Shown: positions 48,963 through 58,747, counted from the stretch's first letter. The stretch is DNA of 64,000 nucleotides from Vibrio coralliilyticus ATCC BAA-450 (GCF_000176135.1 NZ_ACZN01000018.1:1-64000); one strand, 5' to 3'. Translations and numbers: made by a program. Notes: a model not told the origin generated them from the sequence alone.

Positions 48963-49997
48963 CTATCTATTAACACTGGTAAGGATGATCTTTAACGCAC
49001 TATTAAGGCGTTTCATTTCTTCATCACTGCCTTTTAAATCTGGATGGTAAATCTTACACAACTGCTTATATCTGACTTTTATTTCTTTTTCAGCAGGAAT
49101 TGCGCCGACTTTGAATCCAAATAGAGCACAAGCCAGAGAAAGCTTTTGTTCTGATGCTGAAGGTTCAGCATGACGTCTTTGAGGGCTAGGGCTTTGAGCA
49201 GACTGAATTTTCTTAAACTGTTTGTACAATGTTTCCAGTTGCTTTTTCTGTTGCTTCAACAAGTTATTTTTGTCTTTTAGCTGAGACTCCAATTGACGCT
49301 TTTCTGAAGATAGACCTTTATGCGAGAGTGTTGAATGTGCTTTCAGCTTACTCACTTTTCGGCCTAACCAGATCGCTAAAATAAAAAGTATTGTCGAAAC
49401 CCCAATCAAAGAATAGATGATGTCGTTACTGCGCTTGCTAGAGCTGGATTTGCTCTTAGCGATTGGACTTAGTTGAATACTGGAATCATCAAAAGCGACT
49501 TCTAACTGACCAATTGAGGATACTTGCTTCGCTCTCTGAGCGTTGAACTTCTTCTCCAACACTCTTGCATAAGCTTGCTCTGCTTCTTCACTTTGTGGCG
49601 AAGCTGTGCGATACCAGACTTCTGCCAAATCTAGTGTTTCTGGTGAGTGAGGCATGCTTTCATACACTTTGCCAAGATTTAACTGAGCCTGTACGTTACC
49701 TGCTACCGCGAGTTGCGTCAGCCAGTAAATCGCTTCTTTAGTGTTCTTATTGTCACCCTGAAGGTGAAGAGAGGCTAATTGGGTGATGGCTTCAGTACTG
49801 CCATTGTTAGCGGCTTGCTCGAACCAGTAAATAGCGTCACCTCGTGAAGGTGGTGTTTCTTCACCATTGAGGTATTGATTGGCTAGTTGGACCTGTGCTT
49901 CTATGTCGTCATTCTGAGCTTTAGCGGTTAAAGCTTCAATCGACTCTGCCAAACTGAGAGGGGACAATAACAACAATAAAAGGCTGATAAATTTCAA
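48963..49997 (-). CDS. Sel1-repeat protein with membrane anchor and C-terminal J domain (344 aa)
   Basis: A signal peptide (MKFISLLLLLLSPLSLAESI) is followed by Sel1-like repeats (AQNDDIEAQVQLANQYLNG, WFEQAANNGSTEAITQLASLHL, WLTQLAVAGNVQAQLNLGK). One membrane helix (IYSLIGVSTILFILAIWLG, about 194-212) follows, then a basic coiled-coil region, and last a J domain with ALFGFKVGAI and HPD at 318-320 (IYHPDLKG). Sel1 repeats should lie outside the membrane and the J domain inside, so this is a possible membrane-tethered cochaperone for DnaK. The combination is uncommon. Confidence 0.87.
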   Translation of the reverse strand: MKFISLLLLLLSPLSLAESIEALTAKAQNDDIEAQVQLANQYLNGEETPPSRGDAIYWFEQAANNGSTEAITQLASLHLQGDNKNTKEAIYWLTQLAVAGNVQAQLNLGKVYESMPHSPETLDLAEVWYRTASPQSEEAEQAYARVLEKKFNAQRAKQVSSIGQLEVAFDDSSIQLSPIAKSKSSSSKRSNDIIYSLIGVSTILFILAIWLGRKVSKLKAHSTLSHKGLSSEKRQLESQLKDKNNLLKQQKKQLETLYKQFKKIQSAQSPSPQRRHAEPSASEQKLSLACALFGFKVGAIPAEKEIKVRYKQLCKIYHPDLKGSDEEMKRLNSALKIILTSVNR

Positions 49998-50061
49998 GAT
50001 ATTCCTTAGTCCATTAAAACTGGCTTACCTGCACTATAGTGTAATGTATTATCTGATAAAT

Positions 50062-50089
50062 AAAAAATGGCTTCCTGAGAAGCCATTTT
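50062..50089 (-). terminator. Hairpin terminator
   Basis: ATGGCTTC-CTGA-GAAGCCAT with flanking A and T runs (aaaaaa before, tttt after), read on the - strand for the OmpA-family gene. Confidence 0.85.
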
Positions 50090-50109
50090 CATCGAGAAAA
50101 TTACGGATG

Positions 50110-50778
50110 TTATTTGAGAGGTAGTATCTTGATCTCGACTCTTCGGTTGCAAGCACGACCTTCTGAGGTGTTGTTCGTGCACAGAGGGAAACGTTCGCCA
50201 TTACCACGTGCGATGGCGCGTCCGGAAGCAACACCCTGAGAGATAAGATAGGAGCGCACGGACTCGGCTCTACGTTCAGATAACACTTGATTAGTGGTAT
50301 CACTGCCAGTGCTGTCTGTATGTCCTTCAATGACCAAGCTAGTATCAGGGTATTCGACCAGAATTTTCGCCACGCCACGCAAGGTGTTATGAATGCTTGG
50401 GTCTAAGTTGTATGAGCCGGTTTGAAAGCCAATGCCATTTTCCATACGAAGCATTAGCTGATTTTCACCAACACGCTCCACTTGCACGCCAGAGTCTAAC
50501 AACTCTTTTCTTAGCGCAGCCTCTTGTTGATCGAAGTAGTAACCTACGCCGCCTCCAACAGCGGCACCGCCAGCTGCACCTATTAAAGCGTGTTGACGAC
50601 GCTCAGTTGCATCATCGCCTGTTGCTAATCCCACCGCTGCACCTGCTAGAGCACCGAGTAAGGCACCTTTGGTTACTGAGTTTGTTTCTGATTCACCAGT
50701 AGTTGCATTTTGGCGTTGAGTTGCCTGACAGCCGGAAAGGGCAATAGCGACGGCTAGCGCTAAAGTCATTTTTTTCAC
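50110..50778 (-). CDS. OmpA-family lipoprotein with glycine zipper (YiaD-like)
   Basis: 222 residues. Signal and lipobox MKKMTLALAVAIALSGC (cleavage before C17), a glycine-zipper stretch (GALLGALAGAAVGLATG and ALIGAAGGAAVGGGVGY), then an OmpA C-terminal domain with the peptidoglycan-binding motif VIEGHTDSTGSDTTNQVLSERRAESVRSYL (about 148-177). These proteins anchor the outer membrane to the wall or modulate it. Length is standard. The two cysteines in FPLCTNNTSEGRACNRRV could be disulfide bonded. Confidence 0.94.
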   Translation of the reverse strand: MKKMTLALAVAIALSGCQATQRQNATTGESETNSVTKGALLGALAGAAVGLATGDDATERRQHALIGAAGGAAVGGGVGYYFDQQEAALRKELLDSGVQVERVGENQLMLRMENGIGFQTGSYNLDPSIHNTLRGVAKILVEYPDTSLVIEGHTDSTGSDTTNQVLSERRAESVRSYLISQGVASGRAIARGNGERFPLCTNNTSEGRACNRRVEIKILPLK

Positions 50779-50972
50779 GAAAACATCTCCATGTATTCTT
50801 AGTATTCGTTTGTTCGCAAGGAATGAAGCAAAGAAGCGAACTTTTGCGGGAACAGAATTAACTATTTGTTGTTACTTATGTCAATTGAGGAGATATTAAT
50901 TGACTGAATATTAACGCTGGCTGAACGTAAGTGATGGAAATTCAGCCAGGTTATGGGAAGTGGGATAAGAAA

Positions 50973-51656
50973 TTAGCGGAGCATTTTAGGGGCTTGTGCG
51001 CCATCAATAGGGCGGCTTACTGATACTGAGCGGCCTTTTTTAAGACCGACTTCGTAATCTTCAGTCAGGTTTTTCATCGCTTCTCTCAGTTGCTTCTTGA
51101 ACGTTTCACGGTCAATATTCTTAAACTCTTTATCGATGTAGTCGTCGATTTTCTTGTTTGAATCGTCATCTGGGCTAATGATGGGCAGTTTTTCCAATGC
51201 ACCCTCAACCCAACCAGAAACAAACGAATTGACCCGCCGAGAAACTTCACCCGTCGAAGTCCCCGTCCCCGCAAAGCTATTGCGGAATTTACCTGTTTGC
51301 TCATTCAGTTCACGATAAATGATATCGAATGCGAACGCTGCGAAAATTGCACGATCCGCCTCACCGATGAACTCGGCGCGTTTCAAGCCTTTGTGGTTGG
51401 TCAGCACAGCCTCAACACCAAACTTAGTGTTGATACCCCGAATGATGCGAAGCAAGGTCGAGCTGACGTTAGATGGCAGTAAGTGTGTCGATTTAGTTTT
51501 GCCCATTTTGATGAATTCAATATCATCTTTGTCTAAGCCGTACTTAAGCATGAGGCGGTGCGCCATTTTGATCGCATTCGCCGCTTCATTAACGTTGGCT
51601 GAGTTACCAAGTTCTAGACACTTAGCAATTTTTTTGAGGGCTTTTTGTTTATCCAT
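50973..51656 (-). CDS. DUF2786 protein
   Basis: 227 residues. DKQKALKKIAKCLELGNSANVNEAANAIKMAHRLMLKYGL (about 2-41) is the DUF2786 helical pair. A middle part includes TLLRIIRGINTKFGVEAVL and the C-terminus ends basic (GLKKGRSVSVSRPID). The family is widespread in bacteria and phages and its function is not known to me. ATG 51656 was chosen; the frame also permits TTG 51662. Confidence 0.85.
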   Translation of the reverse strand: MDKQKALKKIAKCLELGNSANVNEAANAIKMAHRLMLKYGLDKDDIEFIKMGKTKSTHLLPSNVSSTLLRIIRGINTKFGVEAVLTNHKGLKRAEFIGEADRAIFAAFAFDIIYRELNEQTGKFRNSFAGTGTSTGEVSRRVNSFVSGWVEGALEKLPIISPDDDSNKKIDDYIDKEFKNIDRETFKKQLREAMKNLTEDYEVGLKKGRSVSVSRPIDGAQAPKMLR

Positions 51657-51778
51657 CGACAACAGAAAATCTCACTGATTTTTACGAAGTCGACCATTTT
51701 AACGCTTCTGACATTAAAACGAAACTCTTGACTGGTCCGCTTGGAAGATTTGTTTCGAAACAAAGCATTAACAAACGT

Positions 51779-51805
51779 AAAAAAGCCGCTGTTATTCAGC
51801 GGCTT
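51779..51805 (-). terminator. Hairpin terminator
   Basis: GCCGCTG-TTATT-CAGCGGC with a run of six A before it, read on the - strand for DUF3334. Confidence 0.85.
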
Positions 51806-51826
51806 ATTGAATAGGAGAGAACTGGC

Positions 51827-52525
51827 TTAGATACCTAGTTCATCGAGTAGATCGCTGCCATTTGGATCCGCTTCTTCTTTAGGCGATTCTTTCTTTGACG
51901 TCAGCTTTTTCTGAGCTTGTTCAAGAATTGAATCTGGGCTCTCATCTTCGTGTGATTCGAATTCCTCTAACTGAATAAACTCAGTTTTGTCCATTGCTAG
52001 CTCAAGGTAGAAAATATTGCCGTTCTCTGTTGAGAAGGTAACTCGACGTGCCTGTGGGCGATCTAAGTTGGTGTCTACCGACAAGATCACTTGTTTGTTC
52101 AGCGTTAACATCTTCGGCTGATTCTGAGTGATGTGCGTTTGAAGATCTTTTCTAACTTGGTTGGTAAAGTCACCAACTAGCTGGTTCATTAGCTCACCAA
52201 GAACATCACCCACCTCATCTGAAGTGTGTAGGACGGCTAATTCCTCTTCCGGCATGCCCATATTACGCATGTAGTTCGTATAAATCTCTAAAGCAGCTTT
52301 TGATGTGAAGTTGATAACAACCAGTCCTGAAAAGCCACCGTCAAACAATACAAAGCAGCCAAAATCAGGTTTCAGGCTGGTCTTAGTGATTTTTTGCACC
52401 ATCGCTGAATAGCTAATATCGGAGCTTGTTGCTGAAGTCAGCACGCCAGACACAGATTGGCAAAGCTTTAATAGAATATCTTCTGTGGTGATAATTTTAT
52501 TTTTTTTCATTGATGATTCGCTCAT
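51827..52525 (-). CDS. DUF3334 protein (CheX-like)
   Basis: 232 residues. DILLKLCQSVSGVLTSATSSD, FGCFVLFDGGFSGLVVINFTSKAALEIY and TSDEVGDVLGELMNQLVGDFTNQVR are the conserved parts of DUF3334, whose middle recalls CheX/CheC phosphatases (the E-x-x-N-type helix EVGDVLGELMNQLVG). A role in chemotaxis or biofilm signalling is inference. The C-terminal tail is polar and low in complexity. A terminator follows downstream. Confidence 0.88.
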   Translation of the reverse strand: MSESSMKKNKIITTEDILLKLCQSVSGVLTSATSSDISYSAMVQKITKTSLKPDFGCFVLFDGGFSGLVVINFTSKAALEIYTNYMRNMGMPEEELAVLHTSDEVGDVLGELMNQLVGDFTNQVRKDLQTHITQNQPKMLTLNKQVILSVDTNLDRPQARRVTFSTENGNIFYLELAMDKTEFIQLEEFESHEDESPDSILEQAQKKLTSKKESPKEEADPNGSDLLDELGI

Positions 52526-52715
52526 AAAAAGGCACTTACTAATCTAGGTATAATTACTAAGTGTGGGTAAGAATTGCGATTAGTGCCATTCTGACATTGC
52601 AATTCTGTTTTATTCACCCTTTCAAATGTTGTAAAGTGACGAAAATCAAAAAAATATTACTTATTGTATTGAACCCAATGCTGAATAGGATCAGCGTAGT
52701 AGGGGCAGGAAGCAA

Positions 52716-55700
52716 ATGTTACCAAGATTACACTCTCAATCTGATGTGGATCCCGTCGTACTCAGTTTTCTGGAAGAACTCCGACAATCGGGATTTTCCG
52801 GAGACATCGAAAGCCAATACTCAAGCCGTCTGGCTGTTGCCACTGACAACAGTGTTTATCAGCAATTACCCCAGTCGGTTGTCCACCCTAAATCCACTCA
52901 AGACGTTGCTTTAATCGGCAAACTCAGTATCCAACCTCAATATGAACGTATCACTTTTTCCCCACGCGGAGGTGGTACAGGGACCAACGGTCAGTCGCTG
53001 ACTAAGGGTATTGTGGTTGATTTGTCACGCCATATGAACAAGGTACTGGAAATCAACGAAAAGGAAGGCTGGGCTCGTGTTCAGACTGGTGTGGTGAAGG
53101 ACCAGTTAAACGATGCTATCAGACCCTATGGCTATTTCTTCTCGCCTGATCTTTCGACCAGCAACCGTGCGACTCTGGGCGGTATGATCAATACCGATGC
53201 TTCCGGACAAGGCTCTCTGAAATACGGAAAAACGTCTGATCACGTATTGTCTTTGCAAGCGGTTTTCGCTGATGGCTCGGTGCTTGAGTCGGATATGTCT
53301 CAAGGGGAACCCAAGGATGGCGAGTACGCATACCAAGCATTACAGGTTACAGAGCAAGTTTGTCGTAGCAAGCGTGAGCAAATCAACGCGAAATTTCCCC
53401 CTCTCAATCGCTTTCTAACGGGTTATGACTTAAAGAATGCACTTGATGAAGAGACACAGAGCTTCGATTTAACTCGAGTCTTATGTGGCGCGGAAGGCTC
53501 TTTGGCATTTATTACAGAGGCTAAGCTTAACCTCACTCCAATCCCTAAAGCTCGCACGTTAGTGAACGTGAAATACAACAGCTTTGATTCCGCACTGCGT
53601 AACGCCCCATTTATGGTTGAAGCCAATGCGCTTTCAGTAGAAACCATCGACTCAAAAGTACTCAATCTGGCTAAGCAGGATATTGTCTGGCATACCGTCA
53701 GTGATTTGCTGACTGACGTTCCAGGTAAAGATATGCAAGGCATCAACATGGTGGAGTATGCAGGCCAAGATGTTGAGGAAGTCGAGCAGCAGGTCGATGC
53801 GCTGACCAAACGTTTGGATCAAATGATGGAAGCCGAGCAAGCGGGCATTATCGGTTATCAGGTGTGCAGTGATGTGGCTAGCATTGGCCGTATCTACAAC
53901 ATGCGTAAGAAAGCGGTGGGCTTACTTGGCGCAGCGAAAGGAAGAGCGAAACCTGTCGCATTCGCTGAAGATACTTGTGTCCCGCCTGAAAACCTTGCTG
54001 ACTTTATTGTTGAGTTCCGAGAGCTACTGGATTCCAAATCTCTCAGCTACGGTATGTTTGGTCACGTTGATGCAGGCGTTCTCCATGTTCGACCCGCGTT
54101 AGATTTGTGCGATCCTAAGCAAGAGGCCTTGATGCATGAAGTGTCTGACGAAGTCGTTAAGCTAGTCGCCAAATACGGTGGTTTGATGTGGGGAGAGCAT
54201 GGCAAAGGCTACCGTTCAGAATATGGACCAGAGTTCTTTGGTGAAGAGCTTTTTACTGAGTTGAGACGAGTAAAAGCGGCGTTTGACCCTCACAACAAGA
54301 TGAACCCAGGTAAGATCTGCACACCATTAGAAAGCCAAGAAGAACTAGTCAAAGTCACAGATACAAAACGTGGCTACTTTGATCGCCAGATCGACGTTGA
54401 AGTGCGAGACAGTTTTAAGCAGGCGATGGAATGTAACGGTAACGGTCTTTGCTTTAACTACGATACATCTTCGCCAATGTGCCCTTCGATGAAAGTGACG
54501 GCAGATCGTCGCCATTCTCCTAAAGGACGTGCTGGCTTGGTTCGGGAGTGGTTGCGTCAGCTTACAGAGCAGGGCGTGGATATTCTCGATTTGGAGAAAC
54601 AGGCTTTAGAAGAAACGTCATCCATCAAATCGATGTTGGACAGAGTGCGTAATTCGTTAAATAAGCGCCATGAGTATGACTTTTCTCATGAAGTTTACGA
54701 AGCGATGAATGGCTGTCTAGCCTGTAAAGCTTGTGCCAGCCAATGCCCAATTAAGGTAGACGTACCAAGCTTCCGCTCAAGATTTCTCAATATTTATTAT
54801 TCGCGCTATCAGCGTCCTGCAAAGGACTATTTGGTTGCGAATATAGAATCAGTTTTACCTGTCATGGCGAAAGCGCCGAAGTTAGTGAATGGCGTTCTCA
54901 GCCAAAAATGGGTCCAAAATCTCACGACTGCTGCGGTAGGTTATACCGATGCGCCATTCATGTCAGTGCCAACACTCAAGTCGCGATTACAGCATCATCA
55001 ACCTTTTGATCTGCAATACCTGGCGGCTTTGTCTAAAGAAGATAAAGCGAACCATGTGGTGATTGTGCAAGACCCATTTACCAGCTACTACGATGCTGAA
55101 GTGGTGGAAGACTTTGCTAAGTTGTTGACTAAACTTGGTAAAACGCCTGTTTTGCTGCCTTTCAAACCTAATGGTAAGGCTCAGCACGTGAAAGGTTTCT
55201 TACAGCGTTTTGCCAAAAGTGCTAAGAGCACTGCGATGTTCTTACAGCAAGTCGCCGATCTGGAAGTGTCTATGGTTGGCGTCGACCCGGCGTTGGTGCT
55301 CTGTTATCGCGATGAGTATAACGAAGTACTTGGCGACAAGCGTGGTGATTTCGAAGTGCTGACGGTTCATGAATGGCTGCAACCTAGGTTGGGTGAGTTC
55401 GAGGCCTCTGGTACGAGTGCAGAAGAACCTTGGTATCTTCTGGCTCACTGTACAGAGAAAACCAAAATGCCAAACGCAGAGAAAGAGTGGGGAGCAATAT
55501 TCTCGCACTTTGGTTCCCGCCTGAATACGGTGCCTGTGGGCTGTTGTGGTATGGCAGGAACGTTCGGTCACGAAGTCGATAAGTTGCAGATGTCGAGAGA
55601 CATTTACGGGCTGAGCTGGAAACCTCAACTAGAGCAGTTGCCGAAGGAGCGATGCTTGATCACTGGCTATTCCTGTCGAAGTCAGGTGAAGCGCTTTGAG

Positions 55701-55748
55701 GACATCAAAGTGAAACACCCTTTACAGGCGCTACTGCAAATTGTGTGA
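52716..55748 (+). CDS. ydiJ: YdiJ-type FAD-binding and Fe-S oxidoreductase (D-2-hydroxyacid dehydrogenase)
   Basis: 1010 residues. N-terminal FAD-binding domain (SPRGGGTGTNGQSLTKG, about 77-93) and FAD-linked oxidase C-terminal domain (FGHVDAGVLHVRP, then MNPGKIC). Next an Fe-S region with NGNGLCFNYDTSSPMCPSMK and CLACKACASQCPIKVD, the second being a CxxCxxCxxxCP cluster motif, and a final CCG-type domain (GCCGMAGTFGHEV). Matches YdiJ, a D-2-hydroxyglutarate/D-lactate type dehydrogenase that passes electrons to the membrane quinone pool. Starts after GCAGGAAGC; divergent from DUF3334. A terminator follows. Confidence 0.95.
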   Translation: MLPRLHSQSDVDPVVLSFLEELRQSGFSGDIESQYSSRLAVATDNSVYQQLPQSVVHPKSTQDVALIGKLSIQPQYERITFSPRGGGTGTNGQSLTKGIVVDLSRHMNKVLEINEKEGWARVQTGVVKDQLNDAIRPYGYFFSPDLSTSNRATLGGMINTDASGQGSLKYGKTSDHVLSLQAVFADGSVLESDMSQGEPKDGEYAYQALQVTEQVCRSKREQINAKFPPLNRFLTGYDLKNALDEETQSFDLTRVLCGAEGSLAFITEAKLNLTPIPKARTLVNVKYNSFDSALRNAPFMVEANALSVETIDSKVLNLAKQDIVWHTVSDLLTDVPGKDMQGINMVEYAGQDVEEVEQQVDALTKRLDQMMEAEQAGIIGYQVCSDVASIGRIYNMRKKAVGLLGAAKGRAKPVAFAEDTCVPPENLADFIVEFRELLDSKSLSYGMFGHVDAGVLHVRPALDLCDPKQEALMHEVSDEVVKLVAKYGGLMWGEHGKGYRSEYGPEFFGEELFTELRRVKAAFDPHNKMNPGKICTPLESQEELVKVTDTKRGYFDRQIDVEVRDSFKQAMECNGNGLCFNYDTSSPMCPSMKVTADRRHSPKGRAGLVREWLRQLTEQGVDILDLEKQALEETSSIKSMLDRVRNSLNKRHEYDFSHEVYEAMNGCLACKACASQCPIKVDVPSFRSRFLNIYYSRYQRPAKDYLVANIESVLPVMAKAPKLVNGVLSQKWVQNLTTAAVGYTDAPFMSVPTLKSRLQHHQPFDLQYLAALSKEDKANHVVIVQDPFTSYYDAEVVEDFAKLLTKLGKTPVLLPFKPNGKAQHVKGFLQRFAKSAKSTAMFLQQVADLEVSMVGVDPALVLCYRDEYNEVLGDKRGDFEVLTVHEWLQPRLGEFEASGTSAEEPWYLLAHCTEKTKMPNAEKEWGAIFSHFGSRLNTVPVGCCGMAGTFGHEVDKLQMSRDIYGLSWKPQLEQLPKERCLITGYSCRSQVKRFEDIKVKHPLQALLQIV

Positions 55749-55756
55749 TTAAACCT

Positions 55757-55786
55757 AGCCCAGCTTTCAAAGCTGGGCTATTTTTT
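55757..55786 (+). terminator. Rho-independent terminator
   Basis: AGCCCAGCTTT-C-AAAGCTGGGCT followed by a T run (55781-55786). Confidence 0.92.
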
Positions 55787-55814
55787 AGTAACGTCAGCAA
55801 AGCTATTGAACACT

Positions 55815-56276
55815 ATGGAAAAATTAGAAAGAAAAATTCCTCCTGTTGCCCTGTTTATTGTTCTCGGTGTGGTGATGAACCATGTGGGGCACGAGTTCCA
55901 CACTTTCTCGGTTAGTTTACCGATACCTTGGGCAGTTTTATTGGCGTGCTTTGCGATTTCTGTTGTTGTTGGTTTAGCTGGGGTCTACGAGTTTCGCAAA
56001 GCGAACACAACCGTGAATCCAGTCAAGGTGAAGGATGCGTCTCAAGTGGTGGATAGTGGGGTGTTTGCCTACTCGCGAAACCCAATGTATTTGGGTATGT
56101 TCTTACTGTTGCTTGGGTTTGCGTACTGGCAGCAGAACTTGTTGTGCATTGCGCTGGCTTTCGTGTTTGTGCTGTACATGAATCGTTTTCAAATTAGTCC
56201 AGAGGAGCGCGCTCTTGAAGAACTTTTTGGGGCCGCTTATTTAGACTACAAGCAACGTGTCAGACGCTGGATATAA
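55815..56276 (+). CDS. Isoprenylcysteine carboxyl methyltransferase-like membrane protein
   Basis: About 153 residues. Membrane helices span IPPVALFIVLGVVMNHVG, WAVLLACFAISVVVGLAGVY and LGMFLLLLGFAYWQQNLLCIALAFVFVLYM. The loop SGVFAYSRNPMYLGM (about 78-92; R-x-P-x-Y) and NRFQISPEERALEELFGAAYLDYKQRVRRW are the family's SAM-binding ends. In bacteria such proteins are of unknown substrate (lipids or thiols). ATG 55815 is preferred over TTG 55806. Confidence 0.9.
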   Translation: MEKLERKIPPVALFIVLGVVMNHVGHEFHTFSVSLPIPWAVLLACFAISVVVGLAGVYEFRKANTTVNPVKVKDASQVVDSGVFAYSRNPMYLGMFLLLLGFAYWQQNLLCIALAFVFVLYMNRFQISPEERALEELFGAAYLDYKQRVRRWI

Positions 56277-56309
56277 AAGAACCCCGCTCATTTGAGCGGG
56301 GTTCTTTTT
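56275..56309. terminator. Bidirectional hairpin terminator
   Basis: AAAAGAACCCCGCTCA / TGAGCGGGGTTCTTTTT between the convergent methyltransferase-like and DUF3581 genes. Confidence 0.93.
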
Positions 56310-56324
56310 AGAAATCTGAGTAGG

Positions 56325-57050
56325 CTATGCCGCTTTGTTGAACTGCGCTAAGAATTCCTCTTTGCGCTCGTTAAAGCGAGTCACTAAGCCGTCAATGTCT
56401 TCTTGGTTGTATGGCTTCAAACCACTCGCAACCATACGCTTAACGCCTTTACCGACAACCTCGTCACCTTCTTTAAAGTCGAAATTCAATGTGACGACAC
56501 CACGTTTGCCTTCAACATCAAACGTTGCGCCTGCAAACTCGACTTCTGGGTGAGATAGGTTTAAGCGAGTGAATTCCACTTCCATGCTCTCGTAAATCAC
56601 TAATGGGCGCTGGCAGTTGATCATCATCTGCTGTTCTTCCATTAATGGAACCATGATGTGTGGAAAGTTCATGCCTGAGAACTGAACGTAATTTGTTACG
56701 ACATGCTCAATGAATGCGGCATCACGATTCACTTCGCCTTCGCGATTCATGTGCAGGTATTCTTTACCGCTTTCGTCAACAACAGCGGCTTCTTTGTCAC
56801 ACTTGTTTTCAATGTGCAGAGCAACACCGTCACTGACCATACCTGAGAAATCAAAACGCATTTTCTGGCTAACGCCTTCTTTCTGTAGCAATACAGCGAA
56901 AAGCAGGTCGCCCGGAACGCAGAAGCGCTTGTTGTCTTCATCGTGAATTGGGTTGAAGTCGCCCGCAACCATCTTTGCAAAATGGCTTGCTTGCTGACGA
57001 GTAAACTGGAACTGCTTGTCGTTGTTAGAAAAATATGGTTTTAAAAACAT
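56325..57050 (-). CDS. DUF3581 protein
   Basis: 241 residues. MFLKPYFSNNDKQFQFTRQQASHFAKMVAGDFNPIHDEDNKRFCVPGDLLFAV (1-53) and ERKEEFLAQFNKAA at the end are characteristic of DUF3581, whose middle resembles a hot-dog/MaoC-like fold (GDFNPIHD). Function not established. Convergent with the upstream gene and separated from hutH by a hairpin. Confidence 0.92.
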   Translation of the reverse strand: MFLKPYFSNNDKQFQFTRQQASHFAKMVAGDFNPIHDEDNKRFCVPGDLLFAVLLQKEGVSQKMRFDFSGMVSDGVALHIENKCDKEAAVVDESGKEYLHMNREGEVNRDAAFIEHVVTNYVQFSGMNFPHIMVPLMEEQQMMINCQRPLVIYESMEVEFTRLNLSHPEVEFAGATFDVEGKRGVVTLNFDFKEGDEVVGKGVKRMVASGLKPYNQEDIDGLVTRFNERKEEFLAQFNKAA

Positions 57051-57156
57051 AATTTACGGTAAATAGCCAAAACTGAGATGGATTATATATGACGATTCTT
57101 TTTGAATGGTCCATCCAGTGGAGTTATTACTGAATTATGACATTGAGAAGAAGAAA

Positions 57157-57178
57157 GGGCTCCGAATCGGAGCCCTTA
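57157..57178. terminator. Hairpin downstream of hutH
   Basis: GGGCTCCGA / TCGGAGCCC (57157-57175) close to the end of hutH; the T-rich tail is short, so strength is uncertain. Confidence 0.7.
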
Positions 57179-57187
57179 TATTGGTGT

Positions 57188-58720
57188 TTAGATACTAGGT
57201 AGAATCGAGTCTGGCATCAGATGGTTGTGTACTGCAAGCTTAAGCAAACTGTTTGCTTGCTCTATGTCCGGTGCAAAGTAGCGATCTTTATCGTAGAACG
57301 GTACTTTCTCGCGCAGAATTTGTTTTGCTTCTTCGACTTTGGTAGACGACTTGTTTGGAGCGCGGAAGTCTATCCCCTGAGCGGCCGCAAGATACTCAAC
57401 CGCCAAAATGCCACGAGTGTTCTCCGCCATGTCACGAAGACGGCGCCCAGCAAACGTTGCCATAGAGACGTGATCTTCTTGGTTTGCCGATGTTGGCAAG
57501 CTATCAACAGACGCAGGGTGAGCCAGCGTTTTATTTTCACTTGCTAATGCAGCGGAGGTGACCTGAGCAATCATAAAGCCTGAGTTAACACCGCCGTTGT
57601 CGACTAAGAAAGGTGGTAGTTTACTCAGTGCGCTGTCGATCAACAGTGCCATACGACGTTCAGAAAGGCTGCCAATCTCAGCAATGGCTAAAGCTAGGTT
57701 ATCCGCTGCCATAGCTACAGGCTCAGCATGGAAGTTACCACCAGAGATGATGTCACCGTCTTCGGCAAAAACCAGTGGGTTGTCAGAGACAGAGTTAGCT
57801 TCCACTTCCAGAATGTCAGCGGCGTTACGGATTTGTTGTAAACACGCGCCCATAACTTGAGGCTGACAACGCAGAGAGTATGGATCCTGAACTTTCTCGC
57901 AACCTGTGTGTGAGTCGCCAATTTCACTATTGGTGTCCAGTACATGACGATAAGCCAGTGCTGCGTCCATCTGGCCTCGATGACCACGCACGCGGTGAAT
58001 ACGAGGGTCGAATGGACGACGGCTTCCTAGTGCCGCTTCTACAGACATTGCGCCACAGGTTGTTGCTGAAGCAAACAGATCTTCAGCCGCAAACAATCCT
58101 TCAAGCGCAAAGGCAGTTGATGCCTGAGTGCCGTTAAGCAGCGCAAGGCCTTCTTTAGGCGCGAGTGTGATTGGTTCAAGGCCAGCGATTTTCATTGCTT
58201 CCAGACCTGAGATGATCTTACCGTTGTGGCGTGCCTGACCTTCACCGAGTAATACGGTACTCATGTGCGCCAGTGGCGCAAGGTCACCAGAAGCGCCGAC
58301 AGAGCCTTTTTGTGGCACACATGGATAGACCTGAGAGTTGACTAGGTCGATCAGCGCTTGAATGACTTTAAGTCGAATACCTGAGAAGCCACGAGCAAGG
58401 CTGTTAATCTTGAGTACCATCATCAGGCGAACGGTTTCATCTGACATGAACTCGCCGATACCTGCCGCATGCGACAACACGATACTTTTTTGCAGTGTCT
58501 CTAGATCTTCTGGTGCAATACGAGTGTTAGCAAGCAGACCAAAGCCTGTGTTGATGCCATAGACAGTGCGGTCTTCGGCAATCACTTGTTCAACCACTTT
58601 AGTGCTTTCATCGATAGCAGGAATGGCTTCCGGATCCAGAGTCAATCTTGCAGGAGAGCGGCTCACCTGACGGAGTTCTTTTAAGCTAATATTTCCCGGC
58701 TTTAGCGTTAAATTTAACAT
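57188..58720 (-). CDS. hutH: Histidine ammonia-lyase
   Basis: 510 residues. The MIO prosthetic group arises from A143-S144-G145 (QKGSVGASGDLAPLAH). Further markers are YGINTGFGLLANTRI (54-68) and SGGNFHAEPVAMAADNLALAIAE. Converts histidine to urocanate and ammonia. Last gene of the hut operon on the - strand; its gap from hutU is 27 bases. Full length and intact. Confidence 0.98.
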   Translation of the reverse strand: MLNLTLKPGNISLKELRQVSRSPARLTLDPEAIPAIDESTKVVEQVIAEDRTVYGINTGFGLLANTRIAPEDLETLQKSIVLSHAAGIGEFMSDETVRLMMVLKINSLARGFSGIRLKVIQALIDLVNSQVYPCVPQKGSVGASGDLAPLAHMSTVLLGEGQARHNGKIISGLEAMKIAGLEPITLAPKEGLALLNGTQASTAFALEGLFAAEDLFASATTCGAMSVEAALGSRRPFDPRIHRVRGHRGQMDAALAYRHVLDTNSEIGDSHTGCEKVQDPYSLRCQPQVMGACLQQIRNAADILEVEANSVSDNPLVFAEDGDIISGGNFHAEPVAMAADNLALAIAEIGSLSERRMALLIDSALSKLPPFLVDNGGVNSGFMIAQVTSAALASENKTLAHPASVDSLPTSANQEDHVSMATFAGRRLRDMAENTRGILAVEYLAAAQGIDFRAPNKSSTKVEEAKQILREKVPFYDKDRYFAPDIEQANSLLKLAVHNHLMPDSILPSI

Positions 58721-58747
58721 CTTTGTCTTTCCTTTCTTCAGGTGTGC

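Noticed and set aside
53106..55628. Several long - strand frames within ydiJ
   Set aside because: They are antisense to a well-conserved 1010-residue protein and have no family resemblance.
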